DNA of 64,000 bases, taken from assembly GCA_035621215.1 (NCBI GenBank), contig CP141729.1:766944-830943 (forward strand). The letters are read 5' to 3'. A program made the translations under genes and the position numbers. Positions 1-8,650 of this stretch are shown here, one piece after another (the stretch's first letter is position 1; each line of letters begins with the position of its first letter). Origin of the DNA: Oscillospiraceae bacterium MB08-C2-2. GTDB taxonomy: Bacteria > Bacillota > Clostridia > Oscillospirales > Ruminococcaceae. The notes below the pieces were generated by a model. The model did no database searches and was not told the DNA's origin. It worked only from the letters and a program-made list of their open reading frames with translations.

Positions 1-93
1 AAGGCTTTTTATTATGCAATTCACGGCCTATTCACTCCAAAAACTAAAAGCTTGAAATAGATATACTTAAAAATAACAATGAGGTGGATTTGA
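1..93 (+). other. Leader edge upstream of pheS
   Basis: The window opens with a short AAGGC-TTTTT-ATT stretch that could be the tail of a terminator, either of an upstream gene or of a T-box leader. A T-box is common before pheST in Firmicutes, but its specifier stem would lie left of base 1 and cannot be seen. A GAGGTGG ribosome site at 81-87 serves the pheS ATG at 94. No promoter is evident here. Confidence 0.3.
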
Positions 94-1113
94 ATGAAAG
101 CAGCGTTGGAAGCCATTGGACAAAAGGCCCGGGACGCTCTGCAGCAAACCGACAGCCTTCAGCAGCTGGATGAGCTGCGGGTAAAGTATCTGGGTAAAAA
201 GGGAGAGCTGACTGCTATCCTGAAACAAATGGGCGGCCTTGACCCCCAGGAACGGCCCATCGTGGGCCAGATTGCCAATCAGGTGCGGGAGGCAATCGAG
301 CAGCTGATTGATCTGCGCACCTCTCATCTGAAAGAAAAGGCTTTGGAGCTCCAGCTGATGGAAGAGCAAATCGATGTCACCATGCCGGGTAAAAGCCATC
401 CTCTGGGCAAAAAGCATCCCCTGACCTTGATTTTAGACGAGGTAAAGGAGATTTTTCTGGGAATGGGCTTTTCCGTTGTCACCGGCCCGGAGGTTGAAAC
501 CGATTATTACAACTTTGAGGCCCTGAACATGCCCAAAAACCATCCCTCACGGGATACACAGGATACCTTCTACATCTCCAAGGACATTGTTCTGCGCACC
601 CAGACCTCGCCTGTGCAGATTCGTACCATGGAAAAGCAAAAGCCCCCTATCCGCATCATAGCGCCCGGCCGGGTTTACCGTTCCGACGCTGTGGATGCCA
701 CCCATTCTCCCCTCTTCCATCAGATTGAGGGCCTTGTGGTGGATAAGGGTGTCACCATGGCTGACCTCAAGGGAACTCTTGAGATTTTTGCTAAGATGAT
801 GTATGGCGATGATGTGGCGGTTCGTTTCCGCCCCCATCACTTTAAATTTACAGAACCCTCCTGCGAAATGGATACCATGTGCTTTGCTTGCCACGGCGAG
901 GGCTGCCGCCTTTGCAAGGGAGAAGGCTGGATCGAACTGCTGGGCGGCGGCATGGTGCATCCCCGAGTGCTGCGCTACGGCGGCATTGACCCCGAGGAAT
1001 ACAGCGGCTTTGCCTTTGGTATGGGCCTTGAGCGTATGGTTATGCGCCGCTTTAACATTGATGATCTGCGGTTGTTCTACGAAAACGATCTGCGGTTCCT
1101 GCAACAATTTTAG
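94..1113 (+). CDS. pheS: Phenylalanine--tRNA ligase alpha subunit
   Basis: Charges tRNA-Phe with phenylalanine in the cytoplasm as an alpha2-beta2 enzyme; this subunit carries the catalytic class II core. The 339 residues match the usual bacterial length. An N-terminal coiled region (about 1-90) for tRNA contact is followed by the class II core with the TSPVQIR motif (about 170-175), a Cys-rich insertion ([12 protein letters not shown], about 267-278) and the C-terminal motif 3 segment [10 protein letters not shown]. The ATG at 94 has GAGGTGG seven bases upstream. pheT follows 15 bases after the stop, the standard pheST pair. Confidence 0.97.
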   Translation: MKAALEAIGQKARDALQQTDSLQQLDELRVKYLGKKGELTAILKQMGGLDPQERPIVGQIANQVREAIEQLIDLRTSHLKEKALELQLMEEQIDVTMPGKSHPLGKKHPLTLILDEVKEIFLGMGFSVVTGPEVETDYYNFEALNMPKNHPSRDTQDTFYISKDIVLRTQTSPVQIRTMEKQKPPIRIIAPGRVYRSDAVDATHSPLFHQIEGLVVDKGVTMADLKGTLEIFAKMMYGDDVAVRFRPHHFKFTEPSCEMDTMCFACHGEGCRLCKGEGWIELLGGGMVHPRVLRYGGIDPEEYSGFAFGMGLERMVMRRFNIDDLRLFYENDLRFLQQF

Positions 1114-1128
1114 GAGGACAACGAAACT

Positions 1129-3504
1129 ATGAAGCTTTCAATGAAATGGCTTTCTGATTATGTTAAGACAGAACTATCTTCCCGGGAGTATGCCGAAGCC
1201 ATGACCATGTCCGGCTCTATGGTGGAGGGTTTTGAAGTGGAAGGCTCTGAGCTTTCTGGTGTGGTTGTGGGCCGGGTGCTTTCGGTAGAGCGGCACCCCA
1301 ATGCAGACAGCCTCGTTATTTGCAGCATTGATATTGGCCGTGAGGAGCCGGTGCAAATTGTCACCGGTGCCACCAACGTGGTCCCTGAGGCGTATGTCCC
1401 GGTAGCCACCGACGGTTCCACTCTGACAGGCGGCGTTAAAATCAAAAAAGGCAAGCTTCGGGGCGAGGTGAGCATGGGTATGCTTTGCTCCCTTGGTGAG
1501 CTTGGGCTGCCCGGACATGATTTCCCCCACGCCATCGAAAACGGAATCTTTTTGCTGGAGGGTGAGTATACCCCGGGGCAGGATATCCGGGAGGCCATTG
1601 GCCTCAACGATACCGTAATGGAGTTTGAAATCACTTCCAACCGCCCCGACTGCCTTTCGGTAATCGGTTTAGCAAGAGAAACCGCCGCAACGTTTGATCT
1701 GCCGTTGGAGCTTCCCCAACCTGTAGTGAAGGGCGGCGGCGGAAAGCTGGAGGATTATCTGGCTGTTACAGTGGAAAATGCCACCCTTTGCCCTCGCTAT
1801 ACCGCCCGTGCAGTTACCAATGTAAAAATCGAGCCTTCCCCCCTCTGGATGCGGGAACGGCTCCGTGCCAGCGGTGTGCGCCCTATCAATAACATTGTGG
1901 ATATCACCAACTATGTGATGCTGGAATACGGCCACCCCATGCACGCTTTTGATCTGCGCCATGTGGCCGGGAACAAGCTGGTGGTGCGCAACGCACAGCC
2001 GGATGAAACCATTGTCACTCTGGATGGAACCACCCGTACCTTGTCCCCCGAAATGCTGGTTATTGCCGATGAAAAGGCTCCCAGTGCCGTTGCAGGCATC
2101 ATGGGCGGCGAGTTCAGCGGTGTTTATGAGGATACCAAGACCATTATTTTTGAGGCGGCCTGCTTTGAGCCGGTTTCCGTCCGCACCACCTCCAAAAAGC
2201 TTGGCCTGCGCACCGAAAGCTCCGGACGCTTTGAAAAAGGCCTTGACCCGGAAAACTGCCTCCCTGCCCTGCAAAGAGCCTGCCAACTGGTGGAGCTGTT
2301 GGGTGCCGGTCAGGTAGTGGATGGGATCATCGATATCAACAACGCCCCCAAATGGGAAGTGGCTGTTCCTCTGGAGCCCCAGTGGCAGAATGCCCACCTT
2401 GGCCTCAGCCTTTCTCAGGAGGAAATGGAAAAGATTCTGCGCTCCCTTCACTTTGAAATAAAGGATGGCGTTGTGTATCCGCCCTCTTTCCGCCGGGATG
2501 TGGAATGCAAAGCGGATCTTTCGGAGGAAATTGCCCGCATTTTTGGGTATAATAATATTCCCACCACCATTATGCGTGGCTTGGCACAAGGCAAGCTGAC
2601 CCATGAGCAAAAGCTGGAGCGCTCCATTTGCGATGCTTTGCTGGGGCAGGGCTACAGTGAAATCATCACCTATTCTTTCATCAGCCCCAAGTATTATGAC
2701 CGCATTGGTCTTCCGGCTGACAGCCCTCTGCGCAAATCGGTGGTCATCAGCAATCCCTTGGGTGAAGATACCAGCGTGATGCGCACCACCACCATTCCCT
2801 CTATGCTGGAAACCCTTAGCCGGAATTACAACAACCGCAACGCCTGTGCCCGCCTTTACGAAATAGGCACCCAGTATACCCCCAACGGCGAAGGCCAGCT
2901 GCCCAACGAAAGCAAGCAGGTCACACTGGGGCAATACGGCAGCAACTGCGATTATTTCACTTTGAAGGGTGCTGTTGAGGTTCTGCTGGATACCCTGAAT
3001 ATCTGTAACTGGGATGTGGAAGCGGTTACCGATCATCCTACCTTCCATCCCGGACGCTGTGCCCGCCTTTCGGTAAACGGCGAGGAGCTGGGCATACTGG
3101 GTGAAATTCACCCGCAGGTTTGCGAAACCTACGGTATCGGCTCCAGAGCCTATGTGGCAAATCTGGATTTCGATGCATTGGCTCGCCAAAGTGTCTGTGA
3201 AAAGCAATACCGCCCCCTGCCTAAGTTCCCTGCCTCCACTCGTGATCTGGCTTTGGTCTGCGCAGAATGTGTGCCGGTTCAGTCCATGGAAAAGGCAGTC
3301 AAAACCGCTGTAGGCTCGCTGGTAGAAAAGGTAGAGCTGTTTGATGTTTACCGGGGCAAGCAGGTTGGCGAAGGCAAAAAGAGCGTGGCCTTTAACATCA
3401 CACTGCGGGCCGGTGACCATACCCTGACAGACGAGGAATCCGACCGTGCCGTGAAAAAGCTTCTGCGCGCTCTTGAAGAACTGGGTGCCGAGCTCAGAGG
3501 CTAA
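1129..3504 (+). CDS. pheT: Phenylalanine--tRNA ligase beta subunit
   Basis: Beta subunit of phenylalanyl-tRNA synthetase, needed for tRNA binding and editing of mischarged tyrosine. The 791 residues are full length: an N-terminal EMAP/OB-type tRNA-binding domain (about 40-150), B3/B4 editing domain (about 210-390), B5 domain (about 405-475), a catalytic-like core and a C-terminal anticodon-binding FDX-ACB domain (from about 697, starting near PLPKFPASTRDLALV). Start ATG at 1129 follows an AGGAGG site at the end of pheS, so the two genes are translated from one mRNA. Confidence 0.97.
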   Translation: MKLSMKWLSDYVKTELSSREYAEAMTMSGSMVEGFEVEGSELSGVVVGRVLSVERHPNADSLVICSIDIGREEPVQIVTGATNVVPEAYVPVATDGSTLTGGVKIKKGKLRGEVSMGMLCSLGELGLPGHDFPHAIENGIFLLEGEYTPGQDIREAIGLNDTVMEFEITSNRPDCLSVIGLARETAATFDLPLELPQPVVKGGGGKLEDYLAVTVENATLCPRYTARAVTNVKIEPSPLWMRERLRASGVRPINNIVDITNYVMLEYGHPMHAFDLRHVAGNKLVVRNAQPDETIVTLDGTTRTLSPEMLVIADEKAPSAVAGIMGGEFSGVYEDTKTIIFEAACFEPVSVRTTSKKLGLRTESSGRFEKGLDPENCLPALQRACQLVELLGAGQVVDGIIDINNAPKWEVAVPLEPQWQNAHLGLSLSQEEMEKILRSLHFEIKDGVVYPPSFRRDVECKADLSEEIARIFGYNNIPTTIMRGLAQGKLTHEQKLERSICDALLGQGYSEIITYSFISPKYYDRIGLPADSPLRKSVVISNPLGEDTSVMRTTTIPSMLETLSRNYNNRNACARLYEIGTQYTPNGEGQLPNESKQVTLGQYGSNCDYFTLKGAVEVLLDTLNICNWDVEAVTDHPTFHPGRCARLSVNGEELGILGEIHPQVCETYGIGSRAYVANLDFDALARQSVCEKQYRPLPKFPASTRDLALVCAECVPVQSMEKAVKTAVGSLVEKVELFDVYRGKQVGEGKKSVAFNITLRAGDHTLTDEESDRAVKKLLRALEELGAELRG

Positions 3505-3550
3505 ATTGGTAAATTCTGCTTTGATTTCTTAGTATTTTCATAGACTAGCC

Positions 3551-3579
3551 TTGCAAAATTCACATCTTTGGTGTATCCT
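3551..3579 (+). promoter_or_regulatory. Candidate sigma-A promoter for ireB
   Basis: TTGCAA (3551-3556), 17-base spacer, TATCCT (3574-3579). It lies in the 97-base gap after pheT, but the implied start point leaves only about 15 bases before the ireB ATG. Seen by eye only. Confidence 0.45.
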
Positions 3580-3601
3580 TTTATTTAGGAGGTGGTGTAA
3601 G

Positions 3602-3847
3602 ATGCATGAACCAACCATCAGCTTTTCTATCCATGAGGATAAAGAAAAGCAAATGAAGGAAATTCTCACCCAGATTTATGATGCGTTGCGTCAAAAGGGG
3701 TACAATCCAATTAACCAGATTGTAGGTTATATATTATCGGAGGATCCCACCTACATCACCACCCACAACAATGCCCGAAGTTTGATTCGCCGCATTGACC
3801 GCGATGACCTGCTCCACGCTTTAGTGGAGTCCTATCTCAATGCTTAA
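3602..3847 (+). CDS. ireB: IreB-family regulatory phosphoprotein (UPF0297)
   Basis: An 81-residue member of the IreB/YrzL family, small cytoplasmic dimers. In Enterococcus IreB is a substrate of the PASTA kinase IreK and influences cephalosporin resistance; elsewhere the role is unclear. The sequence begins [15 protein letters not shown] and keeps the family core [19 protein letters not shown] and RIDRDDLL. The ATG at 3602 is chosen over an in-frame upstream codon (3551) because AGGAGGTGG lies directly before it and similarity begins there. The family often sits with ruvX and a DUF1292 gene; here it follows pheT instead and is closed by its own terminator. Confidence 0.9.
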   Translation: MHEPTISFSIHEDKEKQMKEILTQIYDALRQKGYNPINQIVGYILSEDPTYITTHNNARSLIRRIDRDDLLHALVESYLNA

Positions 3848-3854
3848 ATGATAC

Positions 3855-3892
3855 GGGGAGCGGCCGGGTTTTAAACGGCCGTTCCCCTTTTT
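3855..3892 (+). terminator. Intrinsic terminator after ireB
   Basis: GC-rich 12-bp stem (3855-3866 with 3876-3887, one G-U pair) followed by TTTTT (3888-3892). It separates ireB from the aldo/keto reductase, whose ribosome site AGGAG begins immediately after the T-run. Confidence 0.8.
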
Positions 3893-3902
3893 AGGAGCCG
3901 AC

Positions 3903-4850
3903 ATGCAGTATAGACAGTTAGGGAGAACCGGTATTACCGTTTCCCGAATGTGCTTTGGAACTCTCACCGTCGGCCCTTTGCAGGGGAATCTTCCTCTTGA
4001 AGAGGGCAGCACCGTTTTGGCGGCGGGAATACAGGGCGGTGTTAACTTTTGTGATACCGCTCAGCTTTATGAAACCTATCCTTATATTCGCAGGGCCATG
4101 GAGATGACCGGCAAATACGATTTGGTCATTTCCAGCAAAACCTATGCTTATACTCGAGAACTGGCTGTCACAGCGGTTGAAGAAGCCCGCAAAGCTCTGA
4201 ACCGGGATTATGTGGATATTTTCATGCTTCACGAGCAGGAAAGCGCCCTGACCCTGCGTGGTCACCGAGAGGCTTTAGACTATCTGCTGGAATGTAAATC
4301 GAAAGGCATTCTTCGGGCAGTGGGCGCTTCCATGCACCACATTGCCGCCGTGGAAGGTGCAACCGCTCTGGGGCTGGATGTGATTCATCCCCTGCTCAAC
4401 TGCACCGGTTTAGGCATTGTAGATGGAAGCCGCCAGCAAATGGAGGAAGCTGTCTCCGCCGCCCACAACCACGGCGTCGGCACTTTTACCATGAAGCCTT
4501 TGGGGGGCGGCAATCTGTTTAAATCCGCACCTGCCTGTCTGGACTATGTATTGGGCCTTGATTATGTGGATTCAGTGGCCATTGGAATGCAGTCGGTGGA
4601 AGAAGTTGAGGCCAATTTATCCTATTGGCAGGAAGGGCACTTTTCCCCTGCTCAGCTTCGTGAGCTGGAGCAAAAGCAGCGCCGCCTCCATATAGACGAT
4701 TGGTGTGAGGGCTGTGGCCAGTGTGTCAAAACCTGCCCTCAAGACGCCCTTTCTGTTATGGAGGGCAAAGCTGTCTGCAATTACAGTGCCTGTGTATTGT
4801 GCAGCTATTGTGCCGGAGTATGCCCAGTTTGGGCAATTAAAGTGGTTTAG
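3903..4850 (+). CDS. Aldo/keto reductase with C-terminal 2[4Fe-4S] ferredoxin domain
   Basis: A 315-residue fusion of an aldo/keto reductase TIM barrel (about 1-255) to a bacterial ferredoxin domain (about 262-315). The catalytic tetrad can be placed: Asp in FCDTAQLY, the Tyr that follows, Lys in ISSKTY and His in FMLHEQE. The tail holds two clusters, CEGCGQCVKTCP and CVLCSYCAGVCP. The family is widespread in anaerobes and annotated as oxidoreductase; the physiological substrate is unknown, and ferredoxin rather than NADPH may supply electrons. Start ATG at 3903 follows AGGAG. It reads as a single gene. Confidence 0.9.
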   Translation: MQYRQLGRTGITVSRMCFGTLTVGPLQGNLPLEEGSTVLAAGIQGGVNFCDTAQLYETYPYIRRAMEMTGKYDLVISSKTYAYTRELAVTAVEEARKALNRDYVDIFMLHEQESALTLRGHREALDYLLECKSKGILRAVGASMHHIAAVEGATALGLDVIHPLLNCTGLGIVDGSRQQMEEAVSAAHNHGVGTFTMKPLGGGNLFKSAPACLDYVLGLDYVDSVAIGMQSVEEVEANLSYWQEGHFSPAQLRELEQKQRRLHIDDWCEGCGQCVKTCPQDALSVMEGKAVCNYSACVLCSYCAGVCPVWAIKVV

Positions 4851-4853
4851 GAC

Positions 4854-4882
4854 TTTACTTTATAAAAGTTTTGTGCTATACT
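4854..4882 (+). promoter_or_regulatory. Sigma-A promoter of the 5065 gene
   Basis: TTTACT (4854-4859), 17-base spacer, TATACT (4877-4882). Transcription would start near 4889, giving a leader of about 175 bases before the next ATG. Confidence 0.6.
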
Positions 4883-4888
4883 GATAGA

Positions 4889-5064
4889 ATCAAACATTTT
4901 CCTATCCAGAAGAAGCCCGGAGCCTAAAGTTAAACAATTTTCTTTATCCCTGCGCTCCGGCGAACTCCGCAGGAGCCTTTTAAAACGTTTGCAGGGCGCG
5001 AAAAAAATGACATGGGACTTGCGGGAACACTTTTTTATGACAATACTTTAATGGAGGGGTTTGC
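4889..5064 (+). other. Structured 5' leader with competing stems
   Basis: Between the promoter and the coding region at 5065 there are mutually exclusive pairings: CCGGAGC (4917-4923) with GCTCCGG (4954-4960), and CCCTGC (4948-4953) with GCAGGG (4991-4996). The two 3'/5' arms overlap, so only one can form fully. This resembles an attenuation or riboswitch-type leader, or a small RNA, but no known class is recognised. Confidence 0.35.
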
Positions 5065-5361
5065 ATGGCAGAAACCAAGAAGAAAGAAGAAATGCTGCTG
5101 TTTAAGGGCAGGCCGCTGGTTCGGAGCGGCAGTACGATTTATTATGGAGACATGGCTGATCCTTATGTGGCTATGCTTCAGATTCTCAGCACACAAACAC
5201 AAGGGCAACTGGAATTGGCAAACAAAGTTTCTGTTCAGATTCTATCCACTGATTCCGATCTTCGCCCCAAGGAACGCATCAAGAAAAAGACCGAAAAAAA
5301 TTCTCTCTATGATGCAGTCAAAATCGCTTCGATTTGGCTGGAGCGCATGTTGGAAGAATAA
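5065..5361 (+). CDS. Conserved small protein of unknown function
   Basis: 98 residues, soluble, charged, no signal peptide or membrane segment. The region around FKGRPLVRSGSTIYYG and DPYVAMLQILST looks like the conserved core of a small clostridial family; the second half has a basic patch (RPKERIKKKTEK) and an amphipathic C-terminal helix. Start ATG at 5065 has GGAGGGG eight bases upstream. It is a single-gene unit with its own promoter, long leader and terminator. No function can be assigned. Confidence 0.75.
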   Translation: MAETKKKEEMLLFKGRPLVRSGSTIYYGDMADPYVAMLQILSTQTQGQLELANKVSVQILSTDSDLRPKERIKKKTEKNSLYDAVKIASIWLERMLEE

Positions 5362-5399
5362 CCTCCTTCCCTTACTTTCTAATATATTTTGTATATATC

Positions 5400-5430
5400 A
5401 AACCGGTCTTCTTCACAGAAGGCCGGTTTT
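5400..5430 (+). terminator. Terminator after the 5065 gene
   Basis: Imperfect stem AACCGG-T-CTTC / GAAG-G-CCGGTT around a TTCACA loop, followed by TTTT. Confidence 0.6.
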
Positions 5431-5445
5431 CAGTTTCCCTGCAAA

Positions 5446-5497
5446 CAAGCCCCGAGATGGCCTGCCAAAGTAAAACGGCAGGCCATCTCGGGGCTTG
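5446..5497. terminator. Long perfect hairpin, probable terminator for the minus operon
   Basis: A 21-bp perfect stem (5446-5466 with 5477-5497) around a 10-base loop, located between two convergent genes. It is the obvious stop for the adh transcript arriving from the right, although the T-run on either side is weak. Confidence 0.65.
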
Positions 5498-5527
5498 AAA
5501 AATCAGTCAGAAAAGTTAGAAAAGCTG

Positions 5528-6646
5528 TTAGCGGAAGGAACGATACATGGTATAAAGCATATCGTCGGTAATCTCAACCGGTGCATTGAGCATGTTGGGG
5601 TGACGGCTCTCTTTCACCAAAGTATCAATATCGCCATCGGTCAGGTTTAAATCCTTCAGGTCAATGCGGGAGCCGGTTGCCTTCTTGATCTCCAGTATAC
5701 GATCACACATAGCATCCACATCTGCAAAGCCAATCCGCTGGGCAAAGCCCTCCAGACGGTTATTCTCCGCACCCTTGCACAGGCGGGTAAAATAATCCAG
5801 TGTCAGTGCACAGGCTTCTCCATGAGGAATGTGATACCGATTGGTCAGCACAAAGGAGCATGCATGGGAAGCGCCGGTTTTAGGCAGATTAAAGGCCATT
5901 CCGGCCAGCAAAGATGCTTGTGCCATCATGCTCTTGGCTTCTTTGTCGGTTTCCTTCTGGCAGGCACGCTCCAGATAGGTAAACACCAGTTGAGCAGCCT
6001 CAGCCGCCAATGTATCGCAGATCGGCTGATGGTTGCGGCTATAAAAGCCCTCAACAGCATGGGCCAGAACATCTAAGCCTGTTGCGGCGGATACTTTAGG
6101 CGGTACAGTATAGGTCAGCACCGGGTCTACAATGGCATACTTGGGATAAAATGCCTCGCTGACAATAGGAGCCTTGAGACCCTTTTCCTCGTTGGTCACC
6201 ACGCTCACAGCGGTTACCTCGCTGCCTGTACCGGCTGTGGTGGGGATGGCCAGAAGGGTCAGCCCGCCGGCCGGAACCGCAACGCCTGTGGCGTGGTATT
6301 TGGTGATGGAATCCTCTGTCTTGGCAATAGCGGCCGCCGCCTTTGCACAGTCGATACAGCTGCCGCCGCCCATGGCAATCACATAATCCGCACCCGACTC
6401 ACGCAGAGCCGCCGCCAAATTGTCGATGTTTACAACAGTAGGGTTGGGCTGAAAATCGGTAAAAACCTCTGTAACCTGCCCCCCAGAAAGCTCTACCAGC
6501 TCCTTGGCAAAGCCATTCTCTGCCACTACCCTGTCACAAACTAAAAAGCCTTTGCTTAAACCCAAGGTCTTAGCCAAACCAAAAACATTTTTACGCTCAT
6601 TATCGCCAAAGATAATCTTGACCGGCTGTTGATATTCCCAACGCAT
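5528..6646 (-). CDS. Iron-containing alcohol dehydrogenase
   Basis: A 372-residue group III alcohol/polyol dehydrogenase, NAD(P)-dependent and cytoplasmic. The dinucleotide-binding GGGS motif (AMGGGSCIDCAKA) and the metal-site segments TGLDVLAHAVE (Asp, His) and HIPHGEACAL (His) are intact. It lies 40 bases downstream of the rpiB-like gene and is transcribed with it, so its substrate is probably an intermediate of the same sugar or polyol pathway rather than ethanol. A glycerol-dehydrogenase-like or butanol-dehydrogenase-like activity cannot be excluded from sequence alone. Confidence 0.93.
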   Translation of the reverse strand: MRWEYQQPVKIIFGDNERKNVFGLAKTLGLSKGFLVCDRVVAENGFAKELVELSGGQVTEVFTDFQPNPTVVNIDNLAAALRESGADYVIAMGGGSCIDCAKAAAAIAKTEDSITKYHATGVAVPAGGLTLLAIPTTAGTGSEVTAVSVVTNEEKGLKAPIVSEAFYPKYAIVDPVLTYTVPPKVSAATGLDVLAHAVEGFYSRNHQPICDTLAAEAAQLVFTYLERACQKETDKEAKSMMAQASLLAGMAFNLPKTGASHACSFVLTNRYHIPHGEACALTLDYFTRLCKGAENNRLEGFAQRIGFADVDAMCDRILEIKKATGSRIDLKDLNLTDGDIDTLVKESRHPNMLNAPVEITDDMLYTMYRSFR

Positions 6647-6686
6647 ATTCTAAAATCCCCCGCTTTTGTTTGATGGTTAATGCCAA

Positions 6687-7163
6687 TTATTTAGCGTATA
6701 TGGTTTTTTCCAGAGCGGCAAACTCTTTTTTGGCTCCTTTAAGAGCCTCCTGACGCCACTCTTCCAAATCCTGTGTAAACTCGGTCTGCAAAAAGGCCTT
6801 GACCATTTCAATGCCCAGCTCGGGTGCAATGACCCAGCCGCCCAATGCCAGTATGTTGGAATCATTGATGGCTCTGCACATTTTGGCACTGTAGGTGCTT
6901 TCTACCACTGCAGCGCGCACATTGGGATATTTATTGGCAACCTGAGACATGCCCATGCCGGTTCCGCAAATCAGAATTCCTCTTTCTGCCTCACCGGAAG
7001 AAATTTTTTCTGCAACGATCGGGGCAGTCTTAAAAAACGGCATGGGAGCATCGGGCGACTGGGTGCCCAAATCCTCCACTTCGTAATTTTGGCCAATCAA
7101 ATATTCCTTGATGGCCTCCTTCAAAGAAAATCCCGATTTATCCGAACCCAACAGTACTTTCAT
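6687..7163 (-). CDS. RpiB/LacAB-family sugar-phosphate isomerase, divergent active site
   Basis: 158 residues, the full length of RpiB. The catalytic Cys66 and Thr68 are present in ICGTGMG. The usual DHxG near the N-terminus is SDKSG (His to Lys at residue 9), and the ring-opening His99 of E. coli RpiB (QHND) is Ile99 in AINDSN. One of the phosphate-binding arginines near the C-terminus also seems lost. The protein should still isomerise an aldose/ketose phosphate but is poorly equipped to open a ring, which suggests an open-chain substrate such as a tetrose phosphate. That is inference. It is first gene of a two-gene operon with the dehydrogenase. Confidence 0.85.
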   Translation of the reverse strand: MKVLLGSDKSGFSLKEAIKEYLIGQNYEVEDLGTQSPDAPMPFFKTAPIVAEKISSGEAERGILICGTGMGMSQVANKYPNVRAAVVESTYSAKMCRAINDSNILALGGWVIAPELGIEMVKAFLQTEFTQDLEEWRQEALKGAKKEFAALEKTIYAK

Positions 7164-7223
7164 CTCAAAATTCCTCCCGGTTTTTTTGCAGCCGCTAAGC
7201 GCAGCTTTGATGGACTGGCAATT

Positions 7224-7270
7224 AAATCGATTACGATTTTTATTATAAGCATCCTAATCAAAAAAAGCAA
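7224..7270 (-). promoter_or_regulatory. rpiB-like/adh promoter with palindromic operator
   Basis: On the minus strand TTGCTT (7265-7270), 17-base spacer and a perfect TATAAT (7242-7247). A perfect inverted repeat AAATCG-ATTA-CGATTT (7224-7239) covers the expected start point, the place where a repressor would sit. The divergent ROK regulator gene is the natural candidate for binding it. Confidence 0.65.
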
Positions 7271-7332
7271 GGCCTTTCGTCCATACAATTTTAAAGCAGC
7301 GGGATATGACTGCAAAAAGCATTTTTCAAAGC

Positions 7333-7361
7333 TTGTAATTTAGCAGCGGCAATGCTATGCT
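7333..7361 (+). promoter_or_regulatory. Candidate promoter of the ROK gene
   Basis: TTGTAA (7333-7338), 17-base spacer, TATGCT (7356-7361), about 40 bases before the start codon. Confidence 0.45.
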
Positions 7362-7401
7362 GTTATTAATTTTAAAAACACAACAACCGAGGTGACTGTA
7401 T

Positions 7402-8637
7402 TTGGAACTGCCGGTCGGCATGGGTGAAATGAAAAAAGCCAACACCCAAAACACCATTTTGGCTATTATCCGTAAATATGGGGAACTCTCCAAGCTGGAT
7501 ATCAAGCGCATGTCCAAATATAGTATGTCCACTGTGCTTTCAGTCATCGATGAGCTGGAGCGCTGCAGGTATATCCGCTATTCACGGACAGGAAAATCCA
7601 GCATTGGGCGTAAGCCTACTCTTTATACCCTTAACGCACAGGCTGGTTATTTTATCGGCGTGGAATTCAGCGCCGAAGAAATTCATTGTGTGCTGTTGGA
7701 TTTCACCCTTAAACCTGTCAATGCCCATTCCGATGTGATTGATCTCCCTGAAATCAACGCCCAGTCTGTGATCGGGCTGGTTTGTGATCAAATTCGCGGG
7801 ATTGCTGCGCCTTTGGGTGCTGGTTGGCAAAAGCAGATTATCGGGCTGGGGGTTGGCTCCCCCGGTTATGTGGATGAGCAGGGCAAAAGCCTTTATTACG
7901 CCTATATCCGAGATTGGGCCGATATCGATTTAAAGACCGTTTTGGAGAAGGAATTTCATATTCCCGTTCATGTGGATAACAACATCAATCTGTTGGCTCT
8001 GGCCCATAAGGATGTTTCGGGAAAGGATCAAAACTTTCTTTTACTTTCTATCCGGACCGGTATCCGCTTTGGCTGTGTACTGAATAACAGCATTTATAGG
8101 GGAACCCGAAACCTTTCGGGTGAAATCGGCCATACAACAGTCTACCCCGGAAGCCGCCAATGCCGTTGTGGCCGCAAGGGCTGTCTGGAATCCGAGATTT
8201 CCAATTACGCTGTTATGGATAAAATCACAGAAGGCATATCCTATGGCCGCTTCACGCACATTTGGGAGATGGCCGGGCAGCAAACCCGCAATATCACCAT
8301 TTCGCTTTTTGCCCGTTCGGTGCTGGCCGGTCACCGGGATTCGATGGAGCTTTTCGATGAAATTTGCAGCTATCTGGGCGGTATGCTGGCCCAATCGGTC
8401 AATCTGTTTAACCCTTCGCTGATTTATCTGCGGGGGCCTCTCACAGAGGTGGGGAGCCTGCTGGTGGATAAGGTCAATGAAGTGATTGCCCGGCATTCTT
8501 ATTCTGCAAGCTTGGAAGGGTTTGAGCTTCGCCTCTCCCCTTTCGGCGTGGATGCAGGTGCTATTGGTGCCGCTTATTATGCCATGGATCGTGAATTCCA
8601 GTTTGTATCCATTCCCGATTCTGTCCCCGGACTCTAA
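7402..8637 (+). CDS. ROK-family transcriptional regulator
   Basis: 411 residues: an N-terminal winged helix-turn-helix (about 15-75) followed by a ROK sugar-binding fold with the zinc motif CRCGRKGCLE and the EIGH segment. The phosphate-binding DxGxT of ROK kinases is replaced (GVEFSAEEI), so it should be a repressor of the NagC/XylR kind and not a sugar kinase. Translation starts at a TTG (7402) with GAGGTG upstream; an ATG lies only eleven codons further on. It is divergent from rpiB-adh and convergent with the ABC importer operon, so it probably controls both in response to the imported sugar. Confidence 0.92.
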   Translation: MELPVGMGEMKKANTQNTILAIIRKYGELSKLDIKRMSKYSMSTVLSVIDELERCRYIRYSRTGKSSIGRKPTLYTLNAQAGYFIGVEFSAEEIHCVLLDFTLKPVNAHSDVIDLPEINAQSVIGLVCDQIRGIAAPLGAGWQKQIIGLGVGSPGYVDEQGKSLYYAYIRDWADIDLKTVLEKEFHIPVHVDNNINLLALAHKDVSGKDQNFLLLSIRTGIRFGCVLNNSIYRGTRNLSGEIGHTTVYPGSRQCRCGRKGCLESEISNYAVMDKITEGISYGRFTHIWEMAGQQTRNITISLFARSVLAGHRDSMELFDEICSYLGGMLAQSVNLFNPSLIYLRGPLTEVGSLLVDKVNEVIARHSYSASLEGFELRLSPFGVDAGAIGAAYYAMDREFQFVSIPDSVPGL

Positions 8638-8650
8638 AGGAGGATTGCCT

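Noticed and set aside
1-93. T-box riboswitch before pheST
   Set aside because: Plausible from family knowledge, but the specifier and antiterminator regions would lie outside the window.
1669-3420. 583-codon open frame antisense to pheT
   Set aside because: Explained by codon usage of the real gene; no ribosome site or protein motif. The same holds for the 580-codon frame opposite hydA and the 557-codon frame opposite carB.
7402-8637. ROK protein as the missing sugar kinase
   Set aside because: It has an N-terminal DNA-binding domain and lacks the DxGxT phosphate-binding motif.
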